Source: Pempheris klunzingeri (taxonomy: Eukaryota; Chordata; Actinopteri; Acropomatiformes; Pempheridae). Taken from it: a stretch of 64,000 bases of DNA. Below are positions 24,610 to 37,119 of this stretch, in pieces. The stretch spans positions 13,563,338 to 13,627,337 of the forward strand of contig NC_092028.1 of NCBI RefSeq assembly GCF_042242105.1, read 5' to 3'. The notes under the pieces were generated by a model. It was not told where the DNA came from and searched no databases. It saw only the letters and a program-made list of their open reading frames with translations. The stretch's first letter is position 1. Each line of letters begins with the position of its first letter. The position numbers and the translations under genes are program-made.

Positions 24610-26820
24610 CCTCAAAGAATTGCAACTCAAGCCCCTCTGTCTGAACGGCACAACTCATGGATACATTAAATTGGTTGAAGTCAGTGCCAAGGTAGAGCAT
24701 GCATGCAGGATCGACACTAATTATCCAAACAGAAGTTCATACATGACATGCATCATTGCACTGGTTCAGTCTCAACATGCAAGGGTTCGTTTAACAGCAG
24801 GGCCAGCAGACCCAGGGTCTGTTTGGCAGCCTGAGACAAGTGTTGGCAGTACAGAGCTCAGGGTGAAGACATCAATCACACCGCCGCCCTGGATCCACAG
24901 CGAACTGACGGCGTCAATGATACGACCATGGCCACCATCAATCACTCCCTTCAATTCAACATACTCTTTACATTCATGAAAATACAGTAAAAGCATGCAG
25001 GTACTTAATATCCTTCACTGTGCGTTCAGCAGGATTACTCAGTTGTAGATGTGAGCTGCAAACCAAGCTGAAATGCCAAGAAGATAAAATACTTGCACAT
25101 CATAATGTCAGGCTATCAAGTTATTGCTACTGTTCAGCCCAAACACTGCTAGCCTCAAAACTTTGTTTCACTACTGAGTGTTTATCTGGCTGATGTGGCT
25201 CATCGTGCAATTAAACTCTCACCGTCTGTACGAATCTTTAATGGAAATGAGGAGGTGAGCAGAGCCGTCCACAGTTATGAGGGCCTGTAAAGGTTAGGCT
25301 ATTTCCTGCAATGGGCTGTTTGTAGAGTCACTCTAAAAACTATCAAGGCCATATCTGACAGTGCTGAAGGACCACTGGCTCACAGTCTGCATGGTCCACA
25401 TCCCAATATTGACCAGGTACACATAACTTTGAATGTGGATAGACTTTAAGAGGAAAAATACCAAAAGTTTATCAAAGTTATGTTCTGTGTACCAATGCAG
25501 ACCTAGCTCTGATGATCTGCTTTGAGAGGACTCACCTAATACCTAATAACTGCTGTGCTGAATGAAAATGGGAGGCTAGTATGTTACCAGCTTACTGGAA
25601 CAAACATCCAACATCAAATGTAAGCTACTCATGATACTACAAAAGTCACATTTAAATTTCTGCTCACTTGGACAGACTTTTAATTTGAAGCAGCCGGCAT
25701 AAGATCTGCAGTGTGATGTAATTTTTCTAATTTAAGAACAACACCCTCGTGAAAGTGGTCTTATTATGCTGATGGCAGATTGAACTTACAGCCTCACTGA
25801 TCTTGGCATTAATGCTAGGTAAAGTTTTCATCAACAGCAGGGTTAACAAAGCTATGGAGCAGCTACTGTGCTGCTAACCAACACAAGCATCAGGAGATAG
25901 CCCGAGCAGACTGATCCTGACTGGTGCCACTCATGGTTTGTAGTGTTAATAGTATAAGTCAGACAGGACCGTTGATCACGTGTTGATCACGGTTACCTCT
26001 GTTATCTTCAGTAGAAGATAAAATGCAGCTCCATACAGCCTGAAAACATTTGTTGTTTGTAGAATGTGGCACAAATGGAAATGACCGGGTGTTTAATGCA
26101 GATAAAGCTGCAGAGCAAACCATGTGGGGTTTTCAAGCACCTTTTTCCTGTTAGTCTTCAGCAGCTCTTAGTGGCCATACTTAAGGATTGCAAGGTGCAG
26201 CACAGCAGACTAAATCTGGTGTTGGAATACAAATGCAACCCTACAGTATTATAATATATTCAACAAAAACTGAAATGACCATTGTAGTCTGTGATATAAA
26301 ATCATTGTACATCTTGCCTGGAATATTGTGGGAAATTTAAGTGTTAAACGTGTGGCAATCTGGTCTCTGTAGGAACTTCTATAGCCCAAAGCTTTTTCTT
26401 TTTTATTTTATTAACAGATCCATGACCACTACAGTGGTTTTATGAGATTAATCTGCACCTGTCCAACAAAAATACCTGTCTAGTCAAGTGTAATTTTCTC
26501 ATCGGCTGGATAGCAGATTGTTTGAAGGACTGACATCCCAAATTGTAGCCACAATGATTTAATCTGACATTCTCCCCATGCTGAATACCATTGCTGTATA
26601 TTGTGTATTTCTCCCCAAATTATCCAAACTTGATCATATATAAATCATCACCACAGTCTCTGCAGTTAAAGCTTGACAGTTGCTAAGATCTTAGTTTGTA
26701 TGTTGTAAATGATTCAGAGCTCCATCACAGTTTTAACAAGAGGATACTGAGCGCTGGAGGAGGGGGAGAGGATTATGCATTAGGTGTAAGGTGGTAGGTG
26801 GTGTTGTCAAAACACTGAAT
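24610..26820. other. Intergenic, no gene recognised
   Basis: Between the hAT relic and the PECAM1 upstream region nothing is recognised; the open frames are short and unrelated to known proteins. Confidence 0.5.
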
Positions 26821-27437
26821 GTTTTGATTGTGCTCATGCTCGATATATTTAATTAGAGACTGGATCATGACTCAGCGGAAATCCCTGCAGATCAGTGAAG
26901 AAACGGCAGATGACATTAACTATTTAAGCAGTGAGATTGCGAGCCAAGCAAAGTGGAGCGTGGCCTTTAGGCTCGCGCATAATTCCTGACGTGTTTGTTG
27001 GTTTGGTTAGCCTATCCGGAGAGCAACAATCCAGTCTCTAATATTACCAAATGTAGTCCTAAGAGACACCGTTAGCCTAAAATGGTTGTCATTTATGTAA
27101 AGCTGTTGAATTATGGAAGAGGCAGCCTAATTGGATCCATGCTGAGAGAGAACTTTAAGGCTCTCATGGCCTTATCGTTAGATTTTCTGTTCTCTCACAC
27201 ACTAATACAAACATAGTAGATGCTAGATTCCTGAGGAAATAGCAGCCATTTCCCGGTCAGGCAAGCAGCACAAGGAGTGTGTATGATAAGACGAGGAACA
27301 CCCACTCACCACCACTGCCACAGCTTCTCCCACACACTCCACCTCTCACTTCCTTTGTCCCTCCCCTGTCCCTCTGGCCTCTATCTCCTTGGCCTTCTGT
27401 ATTTTGATCTTAAAGTAGTGAACCACCATCAGTCAGG
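26821..27437 (+). promoter_or_regulatory. Probable PECAM1 promoter and 5' UTR
   Basis: This is the DNA immediately upstream of the PECAM1 start codon. No TATA box is evident. A GATA site (TGATAA, 27284-27289) and an ETS site (CACTTCCT, reverse AGGAAGTG, 27347-27354) lie close to the start, the combination expected for an endothelial/haematopoietic TATA-less promoter; human PECAM1 is known to use a GATA element. Further up, TGACTCAGC (26878-26886) fits an NF-E2/AP-1 site. The transcription start is not determinable by eye; the factor assignments are inference from motifs. Confidence 0.4.
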
Positions 27438-30400
27438 ATGGACTCCAGACCCCCCAACCTGCTGCTGCTGCTTCTCACCAGCCTCTTCCACTTCTGTAAG
27501 GACCCACTGTTGTGCTGCTTTGGAGATAAAGGATGTACCTGCCATTAAAACTAATGTCCTAATTCACACTTCTGTTTTTTTCTTCCTTTTGCTCAGGGCA
27601 ATGCGCCAGAGTACAGTCATGTAAGTAGAACTACATTACACTGCATTTTTTGACTCTTGTTAAATAATTGGTCTAGATGGTTGTAGTTTCTCCAGCATCA
27701 GACAGTTCTAGGTTATCCAGTGCTCGCTGTATTAGACAGGAAAGCTATTTTTATCTCACACAGTTATTTTTTGCAGGAAGTGGGCATTGTATCAGGCACC
27801 CCTGGCCTCTTTTATATTTCCAATTGTTTAGTGAGATTCATTGAAGTTATTTTTAGTTGTCACAGGTGAAGCTGGGAAATCTGTCAAATCAGCACGAGTT
27901 TGAATGAACTTCCCAATTTCTGAAAATCTTTCAAACAGCATGAATTTGAACTTAAACATGCTAATTTGTGACAGTGTTTATCTGGAGCTGGAGGCTGTGA
28001 GGCTGTAGAGAATTCGTTCATTTTGGGAAACACACTTAGAGTTAGATGAAAAAACTGGTACCAGTCTGTCAGTCCGCTCAATATAAGACTACAGCCAGCA
28101 TGAATGGAGGGGGGGGCAGCTAACTTGTGCCCAAAAATCCAAATACCAGCATCTCTAAAACTCACTAACTAACCCAAAGTCTTCTTGTCAGTAAGACTTT
28201 GCCACTAAGTAGCAATGATCACAGGAAGTTACTGCTACTGGTCAGGAAATAGTACAAAATGTAAAATGACAAATGATCGTTAAACTTCAGTGTTAGTACA
28301 GATTAAACAAAAGACACCTGATTTAACTAGTGAGCTTCAGAGGTGTTGGCAGGCCAGTTTTGTAACTGTCGGACAGAGCCAGGCTAGCTGTTCGCCCAGT
28401 GCCATGCTATTGTTCAGACGGCCTATTAGTCCAAAGCTCAGTAGTCCAAAAAAATGCCCCAGTGGGCCAAAAGCCCATTTATACGACAGCCTGTCATCTA
28501 ACTGTAACCCTAACAGAAACATAATCACAGGCAGCAACAATAACAGCAATGCAGCCTTACCTTGAAGCCCACATTTAATGACTTGGGTGCACACCAACTG
28601 AGGTAAAACTTAACTGAGGTATTCCAACATCAGATTTAGGGTAAGGCCGAAAAGATATTAAGGGCCTATTAAGGGCAAAACCCCCGCCTATTCAGCACCA
28701 TGGACAGCAGTCACTGGACTAACAACTGCAGGGAGAGTGTATATTTTAGGGGCAATGGGTGTTTGTTTTTGGGATAACTGGCATTTTACAGACTGCTGGG
28801 GTTGCGGAATAATGAGCCATAAGAACACTGGGCAGTCCCATTTCCAGTCTTTGTGCAAAGCTGACCGGCCTCTGGCTGGAGCTTCATATTGAGCGTACAG
28901 ACATGATAGCGGTATTTAAATTCTCATCTGACTATCTGCAAGAAACCGATTTAGTGTATTTCCAAAAATGTTGAACTATTTCTTTAAAATGTGATCTTTG
29001 ACAAAATAGTCTTAACTTAAGGTCTAGTGCTTTATTTACAGAGCTTTGAATGTTATATTAAAAAAAAAAACATTCTTTAAGTTAAGATTATTTGACAGAC
29101 TACTACTTTAACAGTGAAGACTGATCGTCCTCGCTCTACATGTGCACTATTTCTCCAGCAGCTGAGTTAGCACGCCTGTACCTGACTGAGCCCAGCGCCC
29201 AAACTAACAGCCGTTGTTTGAGGATGTGAGCTAAGTGATTGTTTCGTAGCTCTTGAGGCAGGTTGTGCTGTTGTTGCTGAGGGAGAACAGAAGATGGGAT
29301 AAATCAACACAGCTCTCCCGGGGGTGAGGAGGGTCAGACGCTGTTTGTTGAAGCTTTTTCCTTCCTTCAGCTGCCACTGCTTACTCTGCAGTAGGCTTGT
29401 GGCCAGGGAGTGCCTTCCTCAGGCTTCACCTTTATTGTGGAGAAAATAATAGACAATGATTGTTGCGTTTTATTGCTGGCTCCGTCCCTGATGTTGGTTT
29501 TGCATAACTGAGATATGTGGTCCTGATGACATTATTTCTGTCTAATACATGTGCGTGTCTGTGTGTGGACCTACAGCCCACATTGTCGACACCGTCAGCC
29601 TTACAATCCTACCCAGCAGCACAGTTGAGAGCAGGACCCCGGTGACCCTACACTGCCAGGTCAGGGTCATTCATGGCAACGTCTCTCAGCTGACACATAC
29701 TTTCCAGCTCACACGAGACGATGTTCCCATCCACTCCTCCACCACCACAGAAGACTCAGTCGTGTATATACTCAACCCGGCCAGGGCAGCTGACTCTGGG
29801 AGTTATGAATGTCGGGTCACAGTCAAGAACAAGAGCAAAGCCAGTTACAGCCAAAAACTCCACGTCACAGGTAAACCAGGGTTTACTTGTTTACAATTGG
29901 TAGACTCTGTTTGTTACTGATGCTTCTGTCTGAGAAGGGTAGTACACCAAAATGTAATAATATACCTGAAATTCCTCTATATATGAGCACAGAGGGGGGA
30001 AAAAGTCAACACAAAGTAGTTTGACAAAACCAGTGGTATTTTTTTTCCAACTGATGAATAATTCACATTCTGCCAACCGCAGCATGACAGAAGGTGTTAG
30101 AATGATTTCCTGCTTTCTACAGTGTAAATAACCATTTTCAGACACCTAAAACGTTCTTGAGTTAAATATCAATCACTGTGAACATTCTGGCTTCCTCATA
30201 GTTTTGTAAAAGTTACAAAAAATGCCTCAGTTTCATATACTTGGTGTACGGTATATCCTTGGTGTTGTTTTCAAGGAATCTCCAACACGAGATAATTGAT
30301 AGGAAAGGAAAGGACAAGCAATATAGCAATAGCAAACACACAGTAGATGTAAAGAAATATATGCACATTTTTAGATAATGGGATATAAGACACAAACCCA

Positions 30401-33400
30401 CGCATAAAGCATCAAATCCTCATTATCTGTAGAGACTTGAGAGAATTTTGTGGCCCTTGAGTTTTTGAAATCTCTGAAAGCATGTAAGCTAAAACATTCA
30501 TCATCAAGCTAGAAACCATGATGCATACTTCATACGCAGGCAGCTCATATATGTGTGCTATTTCATCTGATAAAACATCATGAGTATGCAGAGTAATGGC
30601 TTTGCTTTCCACTGTGCTATTTCCTCCCCTCAGGCCTGCAGACCCCCATTCTGTATTTGAATAAGACTAGACCCTTTGAGGGTGAGGAGTTCAAAGCCAC
30701 CTGCAGTGCTCCGGAAGAGAAAGGGTCCCTCATCTTCCGGTTTCACCAGAGACTTTTGAACGGAGAGTCTCAGACGATAAAGCAGCCGGCGCCCACCGGG
30801 AACTCATCAGAGACCACGCTGGTTCTGAGGCGCATTGGAGACAGCTTTCTGTACTGTGACTACGAGATCAATTTGCTTTCTGGGGTCAGGCGCTCCAACC
30901 GCAGCAACGAAATTCCAGTGATGGTCAAAGGTGATTAGATCAAGAGTTGTCAAGTCACTGAGAACAGAACACATCGCATAAATAAGGATGAGTGGGTGAT
31001 TATTCTGAGTTGTGTCTTGCAGCGCTCCACATTTCCCCGGTCATGAATGTGCTGCCCTCCCAAGAGGTCTTTGAGGGTGACATAATGGAGGTGGTCTGTA
31101 AAGTGGTGAGTCCACTGAAGAACATTGAAGTGTTCCTGACGAGGGGCAGGAGCATCCTCAAGCAAGCCCCCGTCGGCCTCAGTCATCAATTCACTGTGCA
31201 AGAAGGCGACTCTGGGGAACTTGTGTGCAAGGCAGAGTGGGGCAACGTGCATAAAGAAACCTACTTACCAATCACAGTCAAAGGCAAGAACTGGATATGC
31301 TCTTTGTTATGAAAAGTCTGATATGACATTAAGTACCCTCTTATGTTTTGTATTCTCAAAGTAAAATACATTAATACCTATACAATGTGTAATGGTTGAT
31401 TTTTGCTGTCCCGCTTCAACAGAGCTGTTTTCAAAGCCACGCCTGACTGTGGAGCCCATAGAAATATTTGAGGGAGACAGCTTCAAACTGACCTGCTCTG
31501 TCTCCATTTATGTTCCTGAGAGGATCAACAATGAAACCATGCAGTTCTCCATCTACAAAGATAACGTCAAACTCACCAACACAGAGCGATACATCACTGT
31601 TGCAGACCCTCGTAAAAACGGCAACTACAGCTGTAAAGCCCAGCCTGCTTCTTTGACACACAGTCTTGAGAAAGAAAGTAAAACAGTTGTTGTTAAGGCA
31701 AAAGGTGAGTCGTCAAAATTACAATTAATTTTAAATTTCCAGACAAAAGCTTCTGTTTAAGCAAGCAGAAGCATTATGTATGTAAAGATCCTGAGCATGA
31801 TTTCCTCTTTTTAGCCATTGCATCACACTCAGCAGCTACTCTGTGGATTACACAAAATTTTGTTCAAGATTCCTCAACGATGAATCCAAACAACCTTTAT
31901 TGATTGCTGTGAAATTTGGCCTCGACAATCACGTCACTCTCAGGACTGATTGAAATTTCTTTAATGATCCCAACTTTTTCATCTAGCGCCACCATCAGGT
32001 CAAAATGTTTTTCTGTTGTTTCACTTTGTCTGTACTGTGTAATTAGCAAACATTAGTATGCTAACACACTAAATCAGATGGTGGACATGGTAAACATAAA
32101 ACCTGCTAAACATCAACATGTTAGCATTGTAATGCAGTCTCACCATCTGTGTTTTGTTTTTCCTGTACATTGACTAATTGTCTTATCCCCAGTTCCTGTT
32201 TCAGAACCCATGCTCAGTGTGGTGGGGGGCACGCTGGTGTTGGGAAAGTGCTTCCAGCTGCTGTGTCACAGTGACAGTGGCACTCTGCCCATCGTCTACA
32301 CCCTGCACATCCCTGGCAGGCGGCCCGAGAACAGGATGGTGAGCAAGCAGGGGGAGCAGGCCATCTTTAACTCTTCTGCCATCTTCAAGAATTCGGATTT
32401 AAGCAACTTTCTTTGCCACGCGAGAAACAGTCAAAACAGGCCCCCCACGACAGGATCAGGGCTGCTGCTGCTACGTTCAGTCAACATCATAGGTGTGTCA
32501 GATGCAGGAATGACGACGACGCATTCAAACAAATTGATGTTGACATGATCTAACATACGGTTTTCTATGCAGAGCCTGTGTCAAAACCAGTGCTGACCGT
32601 GCGCCCCAGCGTGGGGGACGTCTCTGAGGGGCAAGACATGACTCTCCTGTGCTCTGTTCAGAGAGGGACTCCTCCCATCAACTTCACCTGGTACCACACT
32701 GAGAGGGAGGGCGCTCTGGATTCCCAGACCTCCGTGGGACTGGTAGGATCCTACAGCATCAGCAATGTCAGAGGAGAGCACCAAGGACAATACTACTGTG
32801 TGAGCACCAACCCAGCCAACGAAACCAAACAAAGTCACACTGTCACGATTGGAGGTGTGTTTTATCGTCATTATGTGTAAAACTAACAGCAAAAATGTCT
32901 TTACATTTTTTAAGGACAAAATATAATGGATTTCATTAAGACACTAATATTGTGCTGTTGGAAAAGAAGAATGAGAATTTTTTTTGTAAAAGCGGTTCAC
33001 CATGAGGGTACTCCGACTACTTTTGATGCAGCATTTATTAGAACACTTTTAGATCAACTGGAATATAAATAATTGATCCATAATAAGTTTGAGGTATAGA
33101 CCCTGAGGCAATTTTACATGAAAATTACATTAAGTAGAGAAATTTAAGATTCTGTAAAAACATTTTGAATGAAATTGAATTAAGTTATAATATAATTCAT
33201 ATCCATCCATATATTTAATTCAAATATATTCTGCAGTGAAGCTGGCTGGCTGGAAGAAAGGTCTTATCGCAGTCTTCTGCATCCTGCTCATACTGGCAGT
33301 GATCCTCGTCATCACCTTTAAAAAACATCTCCTTCGATTTAAAAGGAAAAGAATGGTGGAGCTGTCAGTGTAAGTAACATTTCTCATCTTCTTATCCAAA

Positions 33401-36400
33401 ATCAGTGTTTTGAAGGTGAAATAACGAGCGCTGCGAGAGTAGGTATCATGGTGACGACCGTACAGCTTCCTGTTTTAAAAAGCTGATTGTGTTTTGTGTC
33501 CACCTCGTGTTAGGAAGTCAGCCGGCACCAAAGCAGAGCGGCTGAGCCTCACCCAGGCAGAGGTCAACGAGGCTGCCAATGGTGACGTCTATAACACTGA
33601 TACAAACACTGAGATGCAAATTGTACTGGACAGTGAATTATGCTTTAGTCATTGAAAAATGTTCACTTTGTTTGCTGTTATTTTATCCTCTCTGTGTAGC
33701 CACTCCAGGCATTATGGGAAAGAGTGTTTGGAGTGAACATGTATCAGGCTCTGGTGAGTAGAGGACAGTATGTATGGACAGTTTTTAACTTTATCCATAT
33801 TTCTATTAAAGGATGAGGCTGGATTTACTCTGCATTTTTCTTACTGTCAACAAATCCTGTGAAAAGATCAAAAACAACAATGTGTCAGTCTCTTAAAACT
33901 AACCCCAACTCTGCCCGTGATCATCAGCCCTGACCCGGTTGGTTCCTACTGAAACATAAATCTTAAAAACACGTCTTGAATACATTGTTTGATTTTCAAA
34001 AAAGGCCAAATAATTTCCTATCACAGCTGGTCACTGTAGCTTGTAGTATGTTAAACATTACTCGAACAGGAGTAATGGTTCATTTGATGTGGACTATTTT
34101 TAGCTGCAGATTAATACAGATTTGGTGCAGTTGTGAGGGTTTAAAGCAGCAGGACTGTGTGTGTGGGATTAACTCCCTCAAAGTGCCACTGTTTATTAAA
34201 AAGAAATAACAAACCCATTGTGGCTCATTTATGTGTTTTTAATAGTCATTTCATGAGAAAGTAAAATAAAGAATATCACCAGCCTTACCCTTTAGATTTT
34301 AATTAATTGGGCTCCTGTTCTGAAGTTTGTCGTTTGTCATGTATTGTACTGCAGAGTCTGATGACCTGGATAGTGTGACGTCTCCAGAAAATCCAGAGCC
34401 TCAGTACACTGAGGTGCAGACCAGACAGACAGATCCTAACAGAGGTGAGAGATGTCTCTGATTTTTTTTTTTTTTAGAAGTTCTGTGTCAGAACAAAGCT
34501 GGTCACCTCGATCTTCAAAACACTGTCTAAAAAAAAAAAACGATTTATGTGTTTGTTGTGGCAGCTCCGATGAAAAAGGGCACGGACACGGTGTACAGCG
34601 AAGTCCGCAACTCCAAGCAAGGTAGACCTGACTAACATCCTGTTCTTCATTCAAATCCCACACATGTTACACAGTGAGAGAAATCAGGCTGATGTTGATG
34701 AAAAGAAAAAAAAAAAAAAGGCGCCAGGAAACAGGATCAACTCCAACTGTAAACATCTGCATTGTTGGTGAAAGAATGTCCCATTAAATCAGAGGGCCCA
34801 GTTGCCAGGTGGCCACTTCCTGCTTTCGTCAAAGAGAATTTCCTGCTCTAACAATCAGAGCCAAACTCTGTGCACATCCGTTAAGACTAAGTGAGCAACA
34901 CACTCCATTGTTTGATACTCGTGAGGGAAACTCTAGTCCATTGTTGACTCATTGGCTCCTAATAACTCCCAACAGCTTAAATGTCACCTGTGATGCAGCA
35001 AAAATAAAGGAAAACAATATCAGGCATGTTTTTTTGCTTCATGCGCTCCATGAAGAGACTTTGTTGTGGGTAAAGACTGCATGATCATGTACATGTTTCC
35101 AGTTTGCTGGGTTCTGGGGGCCGTTCATGGCAGTGCTGATGACGATAAAAGCCCTCCCTTAATCCCCAGACTCTTTTTGTTTCCTGAGCTTGTCCTCTTG
35201 CTTTGTTTTTGCAGGTGCTCAAGAGCAGCCTGATGGTGTAAGTGCAAACACACATGCATACAGTGCACGCACACACTCACAAATCTGTTGCCCTTTTGTA
35301 ACCCTAACCCCTTCACAGACACACACTGTGCAATAAACTCTGTGGTGTCCATCCTTACTGTTTGTTGACACGTACCTGAAAGTATTAATACTCACTGCTG
35401 CTTTATTTTACTGGTTCATACATTTGTGATCATTCATTAATAATTCCTAAGTAATTGTTGCTCTTCAATCAATGAATTCCAGTTAATTAGCCCAAACTAA
35501 ATGTTTCTAAACAGCAGAATGCAAAAATCTAAAAACATTAGACGAATGACCAAATGTTTTTACTTTGGTTTCAAGGAAATTTCTCTGGAAATCAATAACT
35601 TTTTTTAAGCTCAACTGACTACGAAAACTTTCTAAGTTTCATATGTGTGTGGGCGCACCCACAGAGATGGAAATGTGGTCATCGCACCGCCTTAGGCCAG
35701 ACTGAAATACATCAGCAACTTTTAGCTTTTAGTCTTGATATTTTTTTATTAGTGAAAATGCCTCGACAACTATTGGATGAATCGCCATGAAATTCGGTGC
35801 AGACACTCGTGTCTTCCTCAGGATGAATTGTAATCACTTCATTTCATCATCAGGTCGAAATTTTAATTTGTCAAATGCTTTGATTTATGACAAAATACCT
35901 GTTAAACTAATGACGTTCCCATCAGTCTCAGCTGTACTTCGTGATTTGTGCTAATTAGCAAATGTTAGCTATTTACTTCACTAAGCTAAAATAGTGACCA
36001 TGGTACACTTTTCCTGCTCAACATCAACACATTAGCATTGTCACTGTGAGCATGTTAGCATGCTGACGTTAGCATTGAGCTCAATGTACCACAGAGCTCA
36101 CAGAGCTGCCAGCATGGCTGTAGATTCTTAGTCTTTATGTAATTTGCAGGGATTTAATGTAGGGTAGACTGATAATGAACAAAGATCAAAATGATTCTGA
36201 AAGAGCCTATTATTTCCAACATTTCAACACAGAAACCACCATGAAACCTTTCTACACTTGATTTGGCAATGTGCCACTCACTCTTTCCCCTGGAAAAACA
36301 TGATAACTGTTCTGGGAACAGTTGCCCACTAATTTATCCGCCAAGATCAGTTTCTGAATTAATTTGAGGCAACAAAATAGGCCATGCAGGTGCTGAATTA

Positions 36401-37119
36401 TGCATTGGCTTTACTGTCACATCTTGTTTAACAATGTCCTGGAGTTTCACATCTTAATCTTTGTGAAGATCAACTGGAGACCAAAGAGTTAAAAGTCAGA
36501 CATGGAGTTTAATCAGTCAGACGGGTAGTACGTCCTGACAGAGCAGCTAGTGTGGCTGTAGATTCTTGTTTCCTTATTAATATACACTGTAAATGGCATA
36601 ATTTGTAACATTAGCATTGTTTTGTCCTTTAAGTTTTTAGGAAATAACACTAAATACTAAAATGAAGTGTTACCCAACACTATGAATTATTATTTATTTT
36701 GTTTTGTCTCTCACCATCAAATATCAGTGCAGACACCACTGAAACTGTAATTTTTCTTGATTATGTGCATATTCTCACTGCTTTGTTCATTTCTATTCGA
36801 GACGAAGGGGCTGAATCAAGCAGTCAGTCCGTCATGCTGATGCTGAATCAGGCGCGAGTGTCATGTAGTGATCAACCAGAGTCGGTTTATGATAAGTAGA
36901 GCCCTTATTGTTTCTTCACGCCTCTTGTTTCATTTTTTTGCCCCTTCTCTGCAGGGATCAGTGGAGTACGCGCAGCTGAATCATGATACGGATCAACAAG
37001 ATGACCTCAGTAACCATGGTGACCACTGTGTCCAGGATGGCCACACAAACGAGGCTGACAGCCATGTTGACAACAACACTGCTGAGCCAGAGGTGAATGA
37101 CCCAGTGCCAGACTGTTAA
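27438..37119 (+). CDS. pecam1: Platelet endothelial cell adhesion molecule 1 (CD31), 15 coding exons
   Basis: PECAM1 is a homophilic adhesion and inhibitory receptor of endothelium, leukocytes and thrombocytes. Coding exons read from the sequence: 27438-27495, 27597-27620, 29577-29870, 30634-30930, 31023-31283, 31423-31704, 32193-32492, 32573-32854, 33237-33369, 33514-33581, 33700-33753, 34355-34444, 34565-34621, 35215-35237, 36955-37119. They join in frame to 795 residues (human about 738). Signal peptide about 1-27; six Ig domains, one per exon (residues about 28-125, 126-224, 225-311, 312-405, 406-505, 506-599), each with a Cys pair such as HCQV/YECRV and LCSV/YYCVS; membrane segment about 609-627, preceded by WKKGLIAV as in human PECAM1. 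Domain 4 opens with ELFSKP, also as in human. Nine N-glycosylation sequons are visible. The tail motifs QYTEV and TVYSEV match the human ITIM/ITSM pair. The ectodomain introns are phase 1. Splice sites are inferred by eye; the gene identity is very secure. Confidence 0.95.
28017..28990. repeat. Two inverted copies of a teleost repeat in PECAM1 intron 2
   Basis: Copy A (about 28017-28105, plus) carries TTTTGGGAAACACACTTAGA, GAGTTAGATGA, then CTCAATATAAG and ACAGCCAGCA. Copy B (about 28843-28990) is the reverse complement type, with CCAGTCTTTGTGCAAAGCTG, GGAGCTTCATATTGAGCGTA, CTCATCTGACT and GTTGAACTATTTCTTTAAA. They face each other about 740 bp apart. Family name not known to me. Confidence 0.55.
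28999..29098. repeat. Imperfect long inverted repeat in PECAM1 intron 2
   Basis: GACAAAATAGTCTTAACTTAAG at the left pairs with CTTTAAGTTAAGATTATTTG at the right, and inside it GAATGTT faces AACATTC around an A-run. The arms are imperfect. It looks like a small MITE-type palindrome. It sits directly after the inverted repeat copy ending at about 28990. Confidence 0.5.
31850..32150 (+). repeat. TTAGCATG-family repeat in PECAM1 intron 6
   Basis: The stretch contains ATTGCTGTGAAATTTGG, ATCTAGCGCCACCATCAGGT, TTAGCAAACATTAGTATGCT, GGTGGACATGGTAAACATAA and CTGCTAAACATCAACATGTT, the same order as the copy at 35,690-36,140. It lies between the exons of Ig domains 4 and 5. Confidence 0.65.
34355..37119 (+). 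other. pecam1: PECAM1 cytoplasmic signalling exons (three tyrosine motifs)
   Basis: These exons encode the distal tail. Tyr702 sits in PQYTEV, where the -2 residue is Pro, so it is a weakened ITIM (human has VQYTEV). Tyr725 sits in TVYSEV, which fits the ITSM pattern TxYxxV and matches human TVYSEV. Tyr746 sits in VEYAQL, a textbook ITIM (VxYxxL), encoded by the last exon just after its acceptor. Known family behaviour: phosphorylated ITIM/ITSM pairs recruit the SH2 phosphatase SHP-2. The last exon continues with an acidic, His/Asn/Asp-rich stretch ending in Asp-Cys. The tail is about 168 residues, against about 118 in human. Confidence 0.85.
35690..36140 (+). repeat. TTAGCATG-family repeat in PECAM1 intron 14, most complete copy
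   Basis: It starts near AGGCCAGACTGAAATA and runs through ACAACTATTGGATGAATCGC, TCGCCATGAAATTCGGTGCA, TTAGCAAATGTTAGC, AACATCAACACATTAGC and GAGCATGTTAGCATGCTGAC to AGAGCTGCCAGCATGGCTGT. A further end fragment (AGCTAGTGTGGCTGTAGATT) is at about 36,543-36,562. I cannot name the family. Confidence 0.65.
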
